From positions 1 through 64,000 of the forward strand of contig JAFKGL010000011.1 in assembly GCA_017307065.1 (NCBI GenBank): a DNA stretch of 64,000 nt, in the 5' to 3' direction. Shown one piece after another: positions 25,851 through 35,500 of this stretch. The translations under genes and the position numbers were made by a program. The stretch's first letter is position 1, and every line of letters starts with the position of its first letter. The notes under the pieces are model-generated. The model worked only from the letters and a program-made list of their open reading frames with translations. It made no database searches and had not been told where the DNA came from. This stretch comes from Candidatus Paracaedimonas acanthamoebae. Lineage in GTDB: Bacteria > Pseudomonadota > Alphaproteobacteria > Caedimonadales > Caedimonadaceae.

Positions 25851-25864
25851 CACCCCCCTTTATC

Positions 25865-26185
25865 TTAGCTTGAGGTCTTTTTATCGAGGGGAAAAGTAGT
25901 TGATTTTATACATCTAATGTAATCCTTGTAGGCATTTAATCTATCTTCGGGAGGAAGTTCTGAGAAAATAATTTCCTCCGTAGAAATTTTTAAACCAGCA
26001 TCTGCCTGTATATCTCCCCTACGCTCTCCACCTAAAGTTCCTAAGGCTGCCTCAGAAAATCCGGCACCACAGGCTATTACCTTGTCCCGAAGGTTTGTAT
26101 TTTTTATGCCTTGATCTTGAAAAGAACATCCACCCAAAAGAAAAATACCCCCAAATAAAAAGTATTTTTTATATAAATTTGTCAT
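25865..26185 (-). CDS. Small lipoprotein of unknown function
   Basis: A 106-residue protein with a lipoprotein signal (YFLFGGIFLLGGC, lipobox LLGGC, Cys near residue 20). The mature part has two further cysteines (VIACGAGF and YIRCIKS) that could pair, a Gly/Ala-rich middle (FSEAALGTLGGERRGD) and a charged tail. Aspartate after the cysteine is absent (Ser-Phe), so outer-membrane sorting is expected by the E. coli rule. No family recognised. It converges with the frameshifted kinase gene. Confidence 0.65.
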   Translation of the reverse strand: MTNLYKKYFLFGGIFLLGGCSFQDQGIKNTNLRDKVIACGAGFSEAALGTLGGERRGDIQADAGLKISTEEIIFSELPPEDRLNAYKDYIRCIKSTTFPLDKKTSS

Positions 26186-26352
26186 TTTACCCCCCTATTA
26201 TTTAAATATTTTTTATAATTTAATAATATAAGATGATATTTTTATAATAAAGTTTCAAATTTAAATGTTTTTCTACTTCAATTAAAAATTAATACTTCGA
26301 AGATAATAATTAATATTCTTATATTTTATTTAGGAAGTATGTTTTTGAGAGA

Positions 26353-26428
26353 TGGTGGGCCCGGTAGGATTCGAACCTACGACAACACCGTTATGAGCGG
26401 TGCGTTCTAACCCCTGAACTACAGGCCC
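26353..26428 (-). tRNA. tRNA-Ile2 (CAT anticodon)
   Basis: Complete 76-base cloverleaf with encoded CCA: acceptor GGGCCTG/CGGGCCC, anticodon stem CACCG/CGGTG around loop CTCATAA, T-arm GTAGG-TTCGAAT-CCTAC. The anticodon is CAT. The D-arm (GTAGTTCAGGGGTTAGAAC) and overall pattern follow the tRNA-Ile whose C34 is converted to lysidine by TilS, rather than elongator or initiator Met. Assignment to Ile is therefore likely but not certain. Confidence 0.85.
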
Positions 26429-26555
26429 TGCTCCCGCAAACTATTCAGCTTTTAGACTTACGTCAAGGGTTTGAAGTAAAAAGTCTAAAATTTATTAAAT
26501 TTTAAGTTGACCAAATGAGTTGATGCCCTTAAGTTCATGTTGTTCCAACTAAGTG

Positions 26556-26631
26556 GGGCATTTAGCTCAGTCGGTAGAGCACCTGACTTTTAATCAGGGA
26601 GTCATAGGTTCGAATCCTATAATGCCCACCA
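26556..26631 (+). tRNA. tRNA-Lys (TTT)
   Basis: Complete 76-base tRNA with encoded CCA. Acceptor GGGCATT pairs with AATGCCC, the anticodon loop is CTTTTAA (anticodon TTT), and the T-arm is ATAGG-TTCGAAT-CCTAT. It lies upstream of msbA. Its 3' half resembles the tRNA-Lys(CTT) fragment at 5690-5739 but differs in the anticodon stem and acceptor, so it is not the intact partner of that fragment. Confidence 0.97.
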
Positions 26632-26696
26632 TTTTCTGCAAGTATTTTTGACTCTTATTATGATATATTCCTTTATTAACTTAATTAAACACTGAG

Positions 26697-28493
26697 ATGG
26701 ACTCCTTTTTGACGAAAAAGAAACAAGTATCTTTCAGAGATCCCACGACACGATTTCTTGTTAAACGGCTGCTTACAGATTATACACGCCCTTATATAGG
26801 TCGAATATGTCTAGGCCTTATTTCAATGATTATTGTTGCCGCAACTTCTGTTTCTTCAGCTAAACTTATTGAACCTATCATCAATGATATTTTTGTCGCC
26901 AAAGATGCCACTATGATATGGCCCCTTACAGTAGGGATATGCGTCGTCTTTCTATTAAAAGGCCTTTCTACTTATGCAGAATCAGTCACGATGGCGTATG
27001 TTGGACAACGCATTATTGCCGATCTTCAAGCTGACCTTTTTAATCATCTTCTTGAAGGTGACCTTGCTTTCTATCATGCAACGCCCAGCGGTGAAATTGT
27101 TTCAAGATTTATGAACGACGTCACTAAATTACATACTGCTGTCACTGGAACTTTAACCAATATTGGAAAAGATGGCTTAATGCTTATTGGTTTTATTGGG
27201 TTTATGTTTTATCAAGACTGGTTTATGGCCTCAATCTCATTTTTCGTTGTCCCTGTCGCTATCTTACCCGTGGTAAAAATTGGTAAAAAAATGCGAAAGG
27301 CTTCTGCTAACATTCAAAAAGAAACAGCAACATTAACAATTTTACTAACTCAAGCTTTTCAAGGCATTCGACTTATTAAGTCCTATTGCATGGAGAAATA
27401 TGAACGTCATAAAATTCACGAAACAATTGAAGAAATTTGCCGTAAAAATTTAAAAGCTGTCCGCGTGCGTGCAGCCTCACATCCGATTATGGAATTTTTA
27501 GGGGGCCTTGCAATTGCTCTTGTTATTATTTACGGAGGTCACGCCGTTGTCCGAGGTCAGCAAAATCCTGGAACTTTTTTTTCATTTATCACAGCTCTTT
27601 TAATGATGTATGAACCTTTGAAGCGCTTAGCAAATTTAAATGCTAACCTTCAAGATCAATTAGCCTCTGCAAGCCGTGTCTTTGAATTCCTTGATTTAAA
27701 AGCTCAAGTGGTTGATTTACCTCAAGCAAAAATGGCAAAAATTACTAAAGGCGAAATTCGTTTTGATAATGTAAATTTTTCCTACAATAAAGAATCTCAA
27801 ATCCTCAACTTACTTACCTTTGAAATACCTGCTGGAAAAACTGTTGCTCTTGTGGGAACAAGTGGAGCTGGCAAATCCACAATCATGAATCTTATTCCTC
27901 GCTTCTATGATGTTACTGAAGGGGAAATTACCATTGACGGTGTTGATGTTCGGCACTTAAATCTTACATCCCTCCGTCAAAATATTGCTTTAGTAAGTCA
28001 AGACGTTATTTTATTCGATGATACAATTCGAAGAAATATTGAATTCGGTTATCCTGGCGCCTCTGAAAATGCAATTATTGAAGCAGCTAAAGCGGCTGCA
28101 GCTCATGAATTTATTATTGAACTCCCTCAAGGATACGATACGCCTGTTGGAGAACATGGTGTTCGACTCTCAGGAGGACAACGTCAGCGACTTTCGATTG
28201 CAAGAGCGATCCTCAAAAATGCGCCCATTCTTTTATTAGACGAACCTACATCCGCTCTCGATGCAGAATCTGAACGAAAAGTGAAACTTGCTTTAAAAAC
28301 TCTGATGACGAAGCGTACGACTCTTATTATCGCTCATCGCCTCGCCACCATCGTAAGTGCGGATATCATCTATGTTATTGAAAACGGCCAAGTGATTGCT
28401 TCAGGAAAACATCATGAGTTAATAACAAATAACTCCCGATATGCCCAGCTTTGTAAAGCTCAATTTGCTGAGCCACACATACGAGAAAAATAA
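26697..28493 (+). CDS. msbA: Lipid A export ABC transporter
   Basis: A 598-residue ABC half-transporter: six transmembrane helices in about residues 25-330 and a nucleotide-binding domain from about 350 with Walker A GTSGAGKST, signature LSGGQRQRLS, Walker B ILLLDEPTSALD and switch IIAHRLAT. MsbA homodimers flip lipid A-core across the inner membrane. The assignment is supported by the operon: the gene is followed with no gap or with overlaps by a DUF374 acyltransferase, waaA, lpxK and an lpxL-like gene. The stop abuts the next ATG exactly. Confidence 0.92.
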   Translation: MDSFLTKKKQVSFRDPTTRFLVKRLLTDYTRPYIGRICLGLISMIIVAATSVSSAKLIEPIINDIFVAKDATMIWPLTVGICVVFLLKGLSTYAESVTMAYVGQRIIADLQADLFNHLLEGDLAFYHATPSGEIVSRFMNDVTKLHTAVTGTLTNIGKDGLMLIGFIGFMFYQDWFMASISFFVVPVAILPVVKIGKKMRKASANIQKETATLTILLTQAFQGIRLIKSYCMEKYERHKIHETIEEICRKNLKAVRVRAASHPIMEFLGGLAIALVIIYGGHAVVRGQQNPGTFFSFITALLMMYEPLKRLANLNANLQDQLASASRVFEFLDLKAQVVDLPQAKMAKITKGEIRFDNVNFSYNKESQILNLLTFEIPAGKTVALVGTSGAGKSTIMNLIPRFYDVTEGEITIDGVDVRHLNLTSLRQNIALVSQDVILFDDTIRRNIEFGYPGASENAIIEAAKAAAAHEFIIELPQGYDTPVGEHGVRLSGGQRQRLSIARAILKNAPILLLDEPTSALDAESERKVKLALKTLMTKRTTLIIAHRLATIVSADIIYVIENGQVIASGKHHELITNNSRYAQLCKAQFAEPHIREK

Positions 28494-29198
28494 ATGCGTT
28501 TTTTCAAAAAACTTTTAAAAAATCCTTTCATCATTCGTGGCTTTTCTCACTTAATTGCTTATTATATAAAGTTTGTCTTTATTACTTCAAAGCAACAATG
28601 GATTAATCGAGAAGCCATGGATAATCTTCTTCATTCAAATACTCCTTTTATCCTCTGTTTTTGGCACAATCGTTTATTAATGATGAGTTTTTCTTGGGCT
28701 GGCAAAAAAAATAAAATGTATATGTTAATCTCTGCTCATCGAGATGGACTTTTAATTTCAGAAACTGTTAAACATTATGGAATCTTAAGCGTGGCAGGCT
28801 CTTCGACAAAAGGTGGTACCCAAGCCCTTCGTCATTTATTAAGGCTTTTAAAAGACCAAAATTGTATTGGAATTACACCAGATGGTCCACGAGGTCCACG
28901 TTTTAAAGCAAGAGGAGGCGTTGTACAGATTGCAAAATTAGCAGGCTGTCCTATTCTTCCAATAAGCTATTCAACGACACGTCGACGAGTTATAAATTCT
29001 TGGGATAGGTTCATTCTTGCTCTTCCTTTTGGTAAAAATATTTTTATTACAGGAGATCCGATTTATGTTTCACCTTCTGCTACAGAAGAAGAAACTCAAG
29101 AGGCTCTTTTAAAAGTTGAAACCGCACTCAAACATATTTCTAACCATGCAGATCAACTTTGCGGACATGCCCCTATCCTCGCAGATGAAGAAAAGTAA
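28494..29198 (+). CDS. DUF374 lysophospholipid acyltransferase-like protein
   Basis: A 234-residue protein of the DUF374 family, related to glycerolipid acyltransferases. It begins with an amphipathic/hydrophobic N terminus, then shows LCFWHNRLLMMSF, ISAHRDGLLI (HxxxxD-like), a GSSTKGGTQALRHL segment and ITPDGPRGPRFKARGG, the family hallmark. These proteins sit in lipid A clusters of alphaproteobacteria and some are implicated in LPS precursor acylation, but the reaction is not settled. It starts immediately after the msbA stop and its own stop overlaps the waaA start by one base. Confidence 0.85.
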   Translation: MRFFKKLLKNPFIIRGFSHLIAYYIKFVFITSKQQWINREAMDNLLHSNTPFILCFWHNRLLMMSFSWAGKKNKMYMLISAHRDGLLISETVKHYGILSVAGSSTKGGTQALRHLLRLLKDQNCIGITPDGPRGPRFKARGGVVQIAKLAGCPILPISYSTTRRRVINSWDRFILALPFGKNIFITGDPIYVSPSATEEETQEALLKVETALKHISNHADQLCGHAPILADEEK

Positions 29199-30475
29199 TG
29201 CTTTTATCCATTTATCGTTTTCTAACATCTTATTTAATAGAACCTTTCCTTAAACACCATGTACATCTACGCCTGAAAAAAGGCAAAGAAGATGCCACTC
29301 GCTATAGGGAAAGATATGGTGTTCCCACCTTAAAAAGACCCCCAGGATCTTTAATTTGGTTTCATGCTGCCAGTGTTGGGGAATCGTTATCTATCTTGAC
29401 CTTGGTTGACCATTTAAATCGACGCTATCCCACCTTAAATTTTTTAATAACAACGAGTACAATGAGTTCTGCAAAATTAATTGAACAACGCCTTCCAAAA
29501 AAATCTTTTCATCAATTTGTTCCTTTTGATGCTAAAAGATGGGTTCGTCGATTTCTTGCTTATTGGCAACCTTCTCTTGCTATATGGATTGAATCAGAAC
29601 TCTGGCCAAATCTTACGTTAGAGACATTCAGCCAAAAAATTCCCTTGATCCTTCTAAATGCGCGACTTTCTGATCGCTCTTATCAACGATGGCGTTGGCT
29701 AAAAGGGTTTATAAAATCTCTTCTAAACTGTTTTGCCTTCTGCATATCCCCCTCTTCAGAACAAGCTTCCCGATTAAAATCCTTAGGTGCCTCTAACGTC
29801 ATTACAATCGGGAATCTAAAATTTTCATCAAACCCTTTAAGTTATCAAGAAAATGACTTAAAAGAATTGCAAACGAAAATTAAACAACGCCCTACTTGGC
29901 TGGCTGCAAGTACACATCCTTCTGAAGAAATTCTCATTTCAGAAGCTCATGCTTTGATCCGTCAGAATTATCCTGACCTTCTTACGATGATTATCCCTCG
30001 ACATCCTGAAAGAGGAAGTGAAATTATCGAACAGCTTCATAAAAATTTTAAGATTGCCAGACGCGCTATGGGAGAACTTCCCTCTAATGATACTGAAATC
30101 TATTTATGCGATACGTTAGGAGAAACAGGACTTTTTTATCGCTTAAACGATATCGTTTTTGTCGGAGGCTCTCTTGTTCCTATCGGAGGTCATAATCTCA
30201 TTGAACCTGCTTTACTTCATTCTGTTATCTTGCATGGACCTTATACTCATAAATCACGTGAATTAGTTGCTTTATTCCAAACTCATCAAGCAAGTATTGA
30301 AATTAAAGATTCTACGCAACTTGCTGAAAAAGTTATTGAATTACTAAATAATTCTCATTTATGCCAAAAATTATCTCAGGCTGCTTTTGATCTTGCTTCA
30401 GCTCAAAATAAAACGCTTGAACAAGTAATCAAAGTTTTATCTCCTTATCTCAATCAAATAGGAGAGCAATCATGA
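29198..30475 (+). CDS. waaA: Kdo transferase
   Basis: The 425-residue membrane-anchored GT30 enzyme attaches Kdo to lipid IVA using CMP-Kdo. Visible hallmarks are the N-terminal hydrophobic anchor, IWFHAASVGES with the catalytic glutamate, WIESELWPN, RLSDRSYQRWRW, the GNLKF segment, AASTHPSEE, PRHPERG and the C-terminal FVGGSLVPIGGHNLIEPA. All GT30 motifs appear intact. Whether it adds one or two Kdo units cannot be told. It overlaps the DUF374 gene by one base and lpxK by four bases. Confidence 0.96.
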   Translation: MLLSIYRFLTSYLIEPFLKHHVHLRLKKGKEDATRYRERYGVPTLKRPPGSLIWFHAASVGESLSILTLVDHLNRRYPTLNFLITTSTMSSAKLIEQRLPKKSFHQFVPFDAKRWVRRFLAYWQPSLAIWIESELWPNLTLETFSQKIPLILLNARLSDRSYQRWRWLKGFIKSLLNCFAFCISPSSEQASRLKSLGASNVITIGNLKFSSNPLSYQENDLKELQTKIKQRPTWLAASTHPSEEILISEAHALIRQNYPDLLTMIIPRHPERGSEIIEQLHKNFKIARRAMGELPSNDTEIYLCDTLGETGLFYRLNDIVFVGGSLVPIGGHNLIEPALLHSVILHGPYTHKSRELVALFQTHQASIEIKDSTQLAEKVIELLNNSHLCQKLSQAAFDLASAQNKTLEQVIKVLSPYLNQIGEQS

Positions 30476-31461
30476 AAGCACCTCTTTTTTGGAAAAATAA
30501 AGGAAGTTTATACGAGAAATTTCTTTCACCTTTAGCTGCTGTCTATCGCTTGATCACTTCTCAAAGAGAAAAATTTACACAAAAAATAAAAGTCCCTATC
30601 CCTGTCATCTGTGTGGGGAACATCGTTATGGGAGGCACAGGAAAAACCCCCCTCACTAAAATGATTGCCACCACACTGAAAGAACAAGGTTTTAATGCTC
30701 ATATTTTATCAAGAGGATATGGCGGAAATCTCAAGGGGCCCCTTTTAGTTGACGTATCTTCTCATACAGCTCAAGAAGTAGGAGATGAACCTCTTTTATT
30801 GGCTCAAACTATTCCAACATGGATTGCTAAGAACAAAGCTAAAGGCGCTAAAGCTGCCACAAAAGCAGGAGCAGAAATTTTAATCTTAGATGATGGCTTA
30901 CAAAACCCAATGCTTCATAAAGATTTTTCAATTCTCGTTGTGAATGGTGAGTATGGCCTGGGAAATGAGCGCATTTTTCCTGCAGGTCCTCTGAGAGAAC
31001 CTGTTGAAAATGCCATTAAGAAAGTAAATATTATTATGGTGATGGGGAAAGATCGCCACGTCCTAGAAAAAAGATGGCTTGGGGTTTGTCCTATTTTTCA
31101 TGGAGATCTTCATCCTTTTGAAAACGATATCCAAACCTTAAAAAACAGTCCTATTTATGCTTTTGCAGGGATCGGACACCCCGAAAAATTTTTTGCAATG
31201 TTACGTCACTATGGCCTTCATGTAATCGCAGAAAAAGCTTTCCCTGATCATTATTTTTTTAAGTCTCGCGATTTAAATGAATTACGAGCCCAAGCGAAAC
31301 ACCTTAAAGCTCAATTGGTCACAACTGAAAAGGATTTCTTACGTCTTCCTCATGACATACAATCAGAAGTAAAAATAATTCGTGCTCATGTAATGATTGA
31401 AGAAGAAAGTTTATTTTCAAACCTTATCTATAAAGCTGTAACTCATGAAAAAAAAATCTAA
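30472..31461 (+). CDS. lpxK: Tetraacyldisaccharide 4'-kinase
   Basis: A 329-residue inner-membrane-associated kinase that phosphorylates the 4' position of the lipid A disaccharide. The N terminus is WKNKGSLYEKFLSPLAAVYR; the P-loop is VGNIVMGGTGKTPLT (about residues 43-57), followed by ILSRGYGG, VGDEPLLLA and ILDDGLQNPML, the LpxK signature set. Coupled to waaA by a four-base overlap; its end overlaps the next gene by 17 bases. Together these supply adjacent steps of Kdo-lipid A synthesis. Confidence 0.96.
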   Translation: MKAPLFWKNKGSLYEKFLSPLAAVYRLITSQREKFTQKIKVPIPVICVGNIVMGGTGKTPLTKMIATTLKEQGFNAHILSRGYGGNLKGPLLVDVSSHTAQEVGDEPLLLAQTIPTWIAKNKAKGAKAATKAGAEILILDDGLQNPMLHKDFSILVVNGEYGLGNERIFPAGPLREPVENAIKKVNIIMVMGKDRHVLEKRWLGVCPIFHGDLHPFENDIQTLKNSPIYAFAGIGHPEKFFAMLRHYGLHVIAEKAFPDHYFFKSRDLNELRAQAKHLKAQLVTTEKDFLRLPHDIQSEVKIIRAHVMIEEESLFSNLIYKAVTHEKKI

Positions 31462-32350
31462 TAACTTCCTCCGATTTTTTATCGACCTTGTGCAATTTCT
31501 CATCATAGGGATTATCTATGTTGTATTTTATTACTTACCTTTTTCCTGGGTCTCGAATGGAATTGGTTTTATTGCAAGATTTTCTTTAATTTATCTCCCT
31601 TTCTCGCAGCGTGCTTATAAAAATATTGAACTTGTAATGCCTGAACTTTCTTTTCCTGAACGTAAGAAAATTGTTGCGGGCATGTGGGAGAATTTTGCCC
31701 GCACTTTTTTTGAATATATGTCTCTTGCACGCTTTAAAATTTATAAACCGAATAGTCGCGTTGAAGTTGTTGGCAGTGAAATTATTGAACAACTTCATAA
31801 AAACGGTGGGCCCGCCATTTTATTCTTAGCTCACCTTGCTCACTGGGAGCTTGCGACAATGGTTGGCACTCAAAAAGGGCTTAAAATTACGCAATTATAT
31901 AGGCGGCTTAATTACCCTTTAACAGATAAAATCATTAATTTTATTCATAGAAAAATAGCACAAAACGTTATCACGAAAGGTCCTGAAGGCGCTCGAAAAA
32001 TTCTCGAAACTCTAAAGAAAGGAGAGATTGTTTCTATCCTGTTAGATCAAAAATTAAGAGAAGGGGAATCTATTCCTTTTTTCGGAATTCCTGCGATGAC
32101 ACCTTCTGCTCCAGCCCGTATAGCTTTAAAATTTGATTGCCCTTTTATCCCCATTCAGGTTGAAAGACTCCCCAATGCTCATTTTCGGGTTACCTATCAT
32201 CCTCCTCTTAAACCAAGGATTAAAGGGAGTCTCGAAGAGAAAACGACGGATCTCTTAATACAAATGAACGAGCTTTTTGAAAGCTGGATTCGACAACATC
32301 CAGAACAATGGTTATGGCTTCACCGCCGATGGCCTAAAAATTTAGTATGA
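31445..32350 (+). CDS. lpxL: Lipid A secondary acyltransferase, LpxL/HtrB family
   Basis: The 301-residue protein has an N-terminal membrane anchor (FLIIGIIYVVFYYLPFSWV) and the catalytic HxxxxE motif in AHLAHWELAT, then DQKLREG, PFFGIPAMTPSAPARIA and the C-terminal HPEQWLWLHRRWP, typical of LpxL/LpxM late acyltransferases. These add a secondary acyl chain to Kdo2-lipid IVA. Which chain or position it uses cannot be deduced. It ends the msbA-DUF374-waaA-lpxK operon and begins 17 bases inside lpxK. Confidence 0.9.
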   Translation: MKKKSNNFLRFFIDLVQFLIIGIIYVVFYYLPFSWVSNGIGFIARFSLIYLPFSQRAYKNIELVMPELSFPERKKIVAGMWENFARTFFEYMSLARFKIYKPNSRVEVVGSEIIEQLHKNGGPAILFLAHLAHWELATMVGTQKGLKITQLYRRLNYPLTDKIINFIHRKIAQNVITKGPEGARKILETLKKGEIVSILLDQKLREGESIPFFGIPAMTPSAPARIALKFDCPFIPIQVERLPNAHFRVTYHPPLKPRIKGSLEEKTTDLLIQMNELFESWIRQHPEQWLWLHRRWPKNLV

Positions 32351-32422
32351 ATTTAATTCTATTAGGAATAATTTTCTTAACATGATATTTTGAATTTCTC
32401 TTTAAAATAGGGGCTATAAGGG

Positions 32423-33628
32423 ATGCTTTTCATAAGTGACAGATTAAAATCTGTAAAACCTTCTTCAACATTAAGCCTAAGTCAAAAAGCTAGTGAATTG
32501 AAGGCTCAAGGGCATGACATTATTTCTTTAACGACAGGTGAACTCGATTTTCCTACACCTTCGTGGATTTGTGAAGCGGCTTGCGAAGCAATGATGCAAG
32601 GAGACCTGAGATACACAGCTGTCGGAGGAACTCCTGTTTTAAAACAAGCTATTATTGAAAAATTTAGGCGAGAAAATCATCTTGATTACAAACCTTATGA
32701 AATTATAGCGTCCACAGGAGCGAAGCAATCTATCTTCAATGCATTCCTTGCAACAATAGGTCCCAATGATGAAGTGATTGTTCCTGCCCCCTATTGGGTT
32801 TCTTATCTAGATATTGTGTATTTGGCTGAAGGAAAGCCTATTATCATTGATTGCCCACAAGAGGATCAATTTAAAATTACGCCACAAGCCTTGGAAAAAA
32901 GTATCACCCCTCGCACGAAATGGTTGATATTAAATTCTCCCTCAAATCCTACCGGTGCTATTTACACGAAAGCAGAACTTAAAGCGATTGCAGAGGTTTT
33001 ACTAAAACATCCTCATGTGATGATTTTAAGTGATGATATTTATGAACATGTCCGCTTCAATTCTGAACCCTTTACTGCGATTGCTTCTTTAGAACCTCAT
33101 TTAAAAGAACGTACATTAACCCTCAACGGCGTTTCTAAGTCATATGGAATGACAGGATGGCGCCTTGGATATGCTGGAGGTCCGCAATGGCTTATTCAAG
33201 CAATGACCAACATCCAATCACATTCAACATCTAGTCCAAGCGCTATTTCTCAAGCTGCCGCTGTAGCTGCTCTTAATGGTCCTCAAACATTTTTGGAAAA
33301 TTGGAACAAAACTCTTCAAGAAAGAAGAAATGTTGTTTTTAATGAAATGAAACAAATTAAGGAATTTTCTTGCGTCCTTCCTGAGGGAGCTTTTTATATG
33401 TATATAAATTGCCAAAATGTAATAGGAAAGTCTGTCCTTAAAGGTGAAATCATTAACTCAGATCAAGATTTTGCAAGCTATTTACTTGAAGCTTATGGCA
33501 TTGCTGTGGTCCCTGGCTCAGCCTTCGGGCTTTCGCCGTATTTTCGCCTCTCTTATGCCACAGATTTAGCAAAATTGCGCATAGCCTGCGAAAGAATAAA
33601 AAAGGCTGTTTCAGAGCTTCAAGACTAA
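32423..33628 (+). CDS. Class I aminotransferase, aspartate aminotransferase-like
   Basis: A 401-residue PLP enzyme of fold type I. Features are SLTTGELDFPTP, the substrate-side YTAVGGTPVLKQAI, ASTGAKQSIFNAF, PAPYWVSY, LNSPSNPTGAIY, ILSDDIYEHV, and the PLP lysine in NGVSKSYGMTGWRLGY. The final FRLSYA gives the carboxylate-binding arginine. This pattern is that of the subgroup I-gamma aspartate (or aspartate/prephenate) aminotransferases common in alphaproteobacteria. Substrate range is not resolved. It lies 72 bases behind the lipid A operon and converges with the hydrolase gene. Confidence 0.88.
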   Translation: MLFISDRLKSVKPSSTLSLSQKASELKAQGHDIISLTTGELDFPTPSWICEAACEAMMQGDLRYTAVGGTPVLKQAIIEKFRRENHLDYKPYEIIASTGAKQSIFNAFLATIGPNDEVIVPAPYWVSYLDIVYLAEGKPIIIDCPQEDQFKITPQALEKSITPRTKWLILNSPSNPTGAIYTKAELKAIAEVLLKHPHVMILSDDIYEHVRFNSEPFTAIASLEPHLKERTLTLNGVSKSYGMTGWRLGYAGGPQWLIQAMTNIQSHSTSSPSAISQAAAVAALNGPQTFLENWNKTLQERRNVVFNEMKQIKEFSCVLPEGAFYMYINCQNVIGKSVLKGEIINSDQDFASYLLEAYGIAVVPGSAFGLSPYFRLSYATDLAKLRIACERIKKAVSELQD

Positions 33629-33642
33629 TTAAAATTATTGAA

Positions 33643-34671
33643 TCAAAGCATTTTATTGGTTTTTATTTCTGATGCAACTTTTTCCAGTGAATACGATTTC
33701 AAGTTTTTTAAAAATTGAGCCACATCCATCAAAAATTGATCTCTAATAATGTTTCTTTCATTGGGAATATTATGATAAGCCTCCGAATATGTCTTTTGAT
33801 GACAAGCAACCATTTTTCCGCAAATCTCTTTATCTCGTGAATTGTTAACGACTTTATCAAGACCTGCCGTCAGAATGAGTGTTGGCACTTTAATTGAATC
33901 TAAAAAACCCGGTTTTTGAAGATAATCAATAGATTTAAAAGTCGCATTGACCCAACTATACGTTGGCCCTCCTGTTACCAGAGGCATATTATTTAGGCAC
34001 AACTCTTTTTGGCATTCATAGCGAAAACGATCTTGTGTGCTCACATTTTTCTCAAATCCCACCTCAAGAGGATTATAGTCACCGTATCCAACCGCATACA
34101 TTTCACCAAGTCCTAATAATAAGGCTGTTCTTGTTAATGCCCGAGCCACACGATAAGGAAAAGGCTTTGTGTGTATATCTAGCATAGGGGAAACAAGAAT
34201 CATCCCTTCTAGATCTTCTCCATGATCAAGCGCATAACGTAAAGCCATATGGCCTCCAAAAGAAACACCTAGAAAAACTAAAGGAAAGCGTGCGCTTGGT
34301 TTTACGACTTGATGCACAATCTGATAAAGATCTTTTAAATAAGTTTCGTAATCATCAATATGAATCTTTTGAGGATTTTCTAAGAGGTGACTTGACCCTC
34401 CTTGACCACGCCAATCAAATACCCAAACATCATGCCCTTGAAGCAGCAAATTTTGAATCGTTTCTTGATTTTTTTCAATGAAGGAAGCTCTTCCTTCTAG
34501 AAATAAAATTGTCTTGGAATGTAGATTAGGAGTGGAATTTATCCACTTTGCAATTCTAAGGTTCACCCCATCGGGGGTTTTTAAATATTGAAATTGAGGA
34601 TCTTGGGCGCCACTGAATGTGAAAAAAACAAAAAACAGAAAGATATTTCTTATGGTAGAAAAGTAAGTCAT
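33643..34671 (-). CDS. Exported alpha/beta hydrolase, lysophospholipase-like
   Basis: The 342-residue protein has an N-terminal signal peptide (IFLFFVFFTFSGA) and an alpha/beta hydrolase fold: oxyanion region LFLEGRASFIEK, VFDWRGQGGSS, nucleophile Ser137 in GVSFGGH, an acid in LTAGLDKVV and a His in the YHNIPNERN segment. The pattern resembles PldB-like lysophospholipase L2 and monoacylglycerol lipases. With a signal peptide it would act in the periplasm or outside the cell, on phospholipid or host lipid; this is inference. Monocistronic in appearance. Confidence 0.8.
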   Translation of the reverse strand: MTYFSTIRNIFLFFVFFTFSGAQDPQFQYLKTPDGVNLRIAKWINSTPNLHSKTILFLEGRASFIEKNQETIQNLLLQGHDVWVFDWRGQGGSSHLLENPQKIHIDDYETYLKDLYQIVHQVVKPSARFPLVFLGVSFGGHMALRYALDHGEDLEGMILVSPMLDIHTKPFPYRVARALTRTALLLGLGEMYAVGYGDYNPLEVGFEKNVSTQDRFRYECQKELCLNNMPLVTGGPTYSWVNATFKSIDYLQKPGFLDSIKVPTLILTAGLDKVVNNSRDKEICGKMVACHQKTYSEAYHNIPNERNIIRDQFLMDVAQFLKNLKSYSLEKVASEIKTNKML

Positions 34672-34860
34672 TATAACTCCTAAAGAGATAGCTAGATAGT
34701 TACTATAATTTCTTCATTCTTCGATCACAAGCACTAGCTTAAAACTTTTTATATCCTTTCTCGAGAAGGATTGTCTTCTTTAGAATTCATTATTATGTAT
34801 TACTCTCATAGAATAAAACGTTAGAGATGATTTTGTAAATTTTGTGAAGGATAAAGAGGT

Positions 34861-35313
34861 ATGTTTGAACTACCATTCGGGTTTGATAAACCAGAAGATA
34901 GCCCTGGATTTCTTCTATGGCAATCAACTATTATTTGGCAAAGACTTATTAAGAAAGCATTAGATCAGCATAATATTTCTCATTCCCAATTCGTAATTAT
35001 GGCACTCCTCTTGTGGTTCAAAGGTCATCATTATGATACCACACAAACCCTCATTATAAATTGGTCCAAGCTCGATAAAATGACGGTATCTAAATCTCTT
35101 AAGAAGTTGGTTTCTCAAGGATTAGTACAGAGATTTGAACTTGAAACAGACACTCGTGCCAAAACTGTCGTTCTCACAGATAAAGGAGAAAATTTAGTAC
35201 ATCAGCTAGTTCCCATCGTAGAAAAAATTGATGCTGAATTCTTTGGCAAAGTAGTCAAGAATGATAAAAAACTTTTGACTCAGATCCTAAAAAAATTAGC
35301 TACAGATAACTGA
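34861..35313 (+). CDS. MarR-family transcriptional regulator
   Basis: A 150-residue winged-helix protein with MarR layout: N-terminal dimerisation helix (LLWQSTIIWQRLIKKAL), HTH around residues 55-80 (WSKLDKMTVSKSLKKLVSQGLVQRF) and a wing with ETDTRAKTVVLTDKGE. The Asp-Arg of the usual DxRxxxLxLT wing motif appears as DTRAKTVVLT. GAAGGATAAAGAGGT before ATG 34861 gives an RBS. An SRPBCC protein gene follows 190 bases downstream on the same strand, a common pairing. Ligand unknown. Confidence 0.88.
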   Translation: MFELPFGFDKPEDSPGFLLWQSTIIWQRLIKKALDQHNISHSQFVIMALLLWFKGHHYDTTQTLIINWSKLDKMTVSKSLKKLVSQGLVQRFELETDTRAKTVVLTDKGENLVHQLVPIVEKIDAEFFGKVVKNDKKLLTQILKKLATDN

Positions 35314-35500
35314 TGATTAACCAAGATAGATAAAAATGGGATTTCAAATTATATCAACAAACTAGTGTATTTATGCCCAAACATTAAGAATAATATTGAA
35401 TTATTAGTAAACTTGGATATAATCTATCTATATAATATAATTTATATGTGTCCAAAAAATAATTAAATCAATTTGTTATATAATTTTATGGAGTATAAAA

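Noticed and set aside
26556-26631. tRNA-Lys(TTT) as the intact partner of the tRNA fragment at 5690-5739
   Set aside because: Anticodon, anticodon stem and acceptor stem differ, and it lies on the wrong side for the deduced element.
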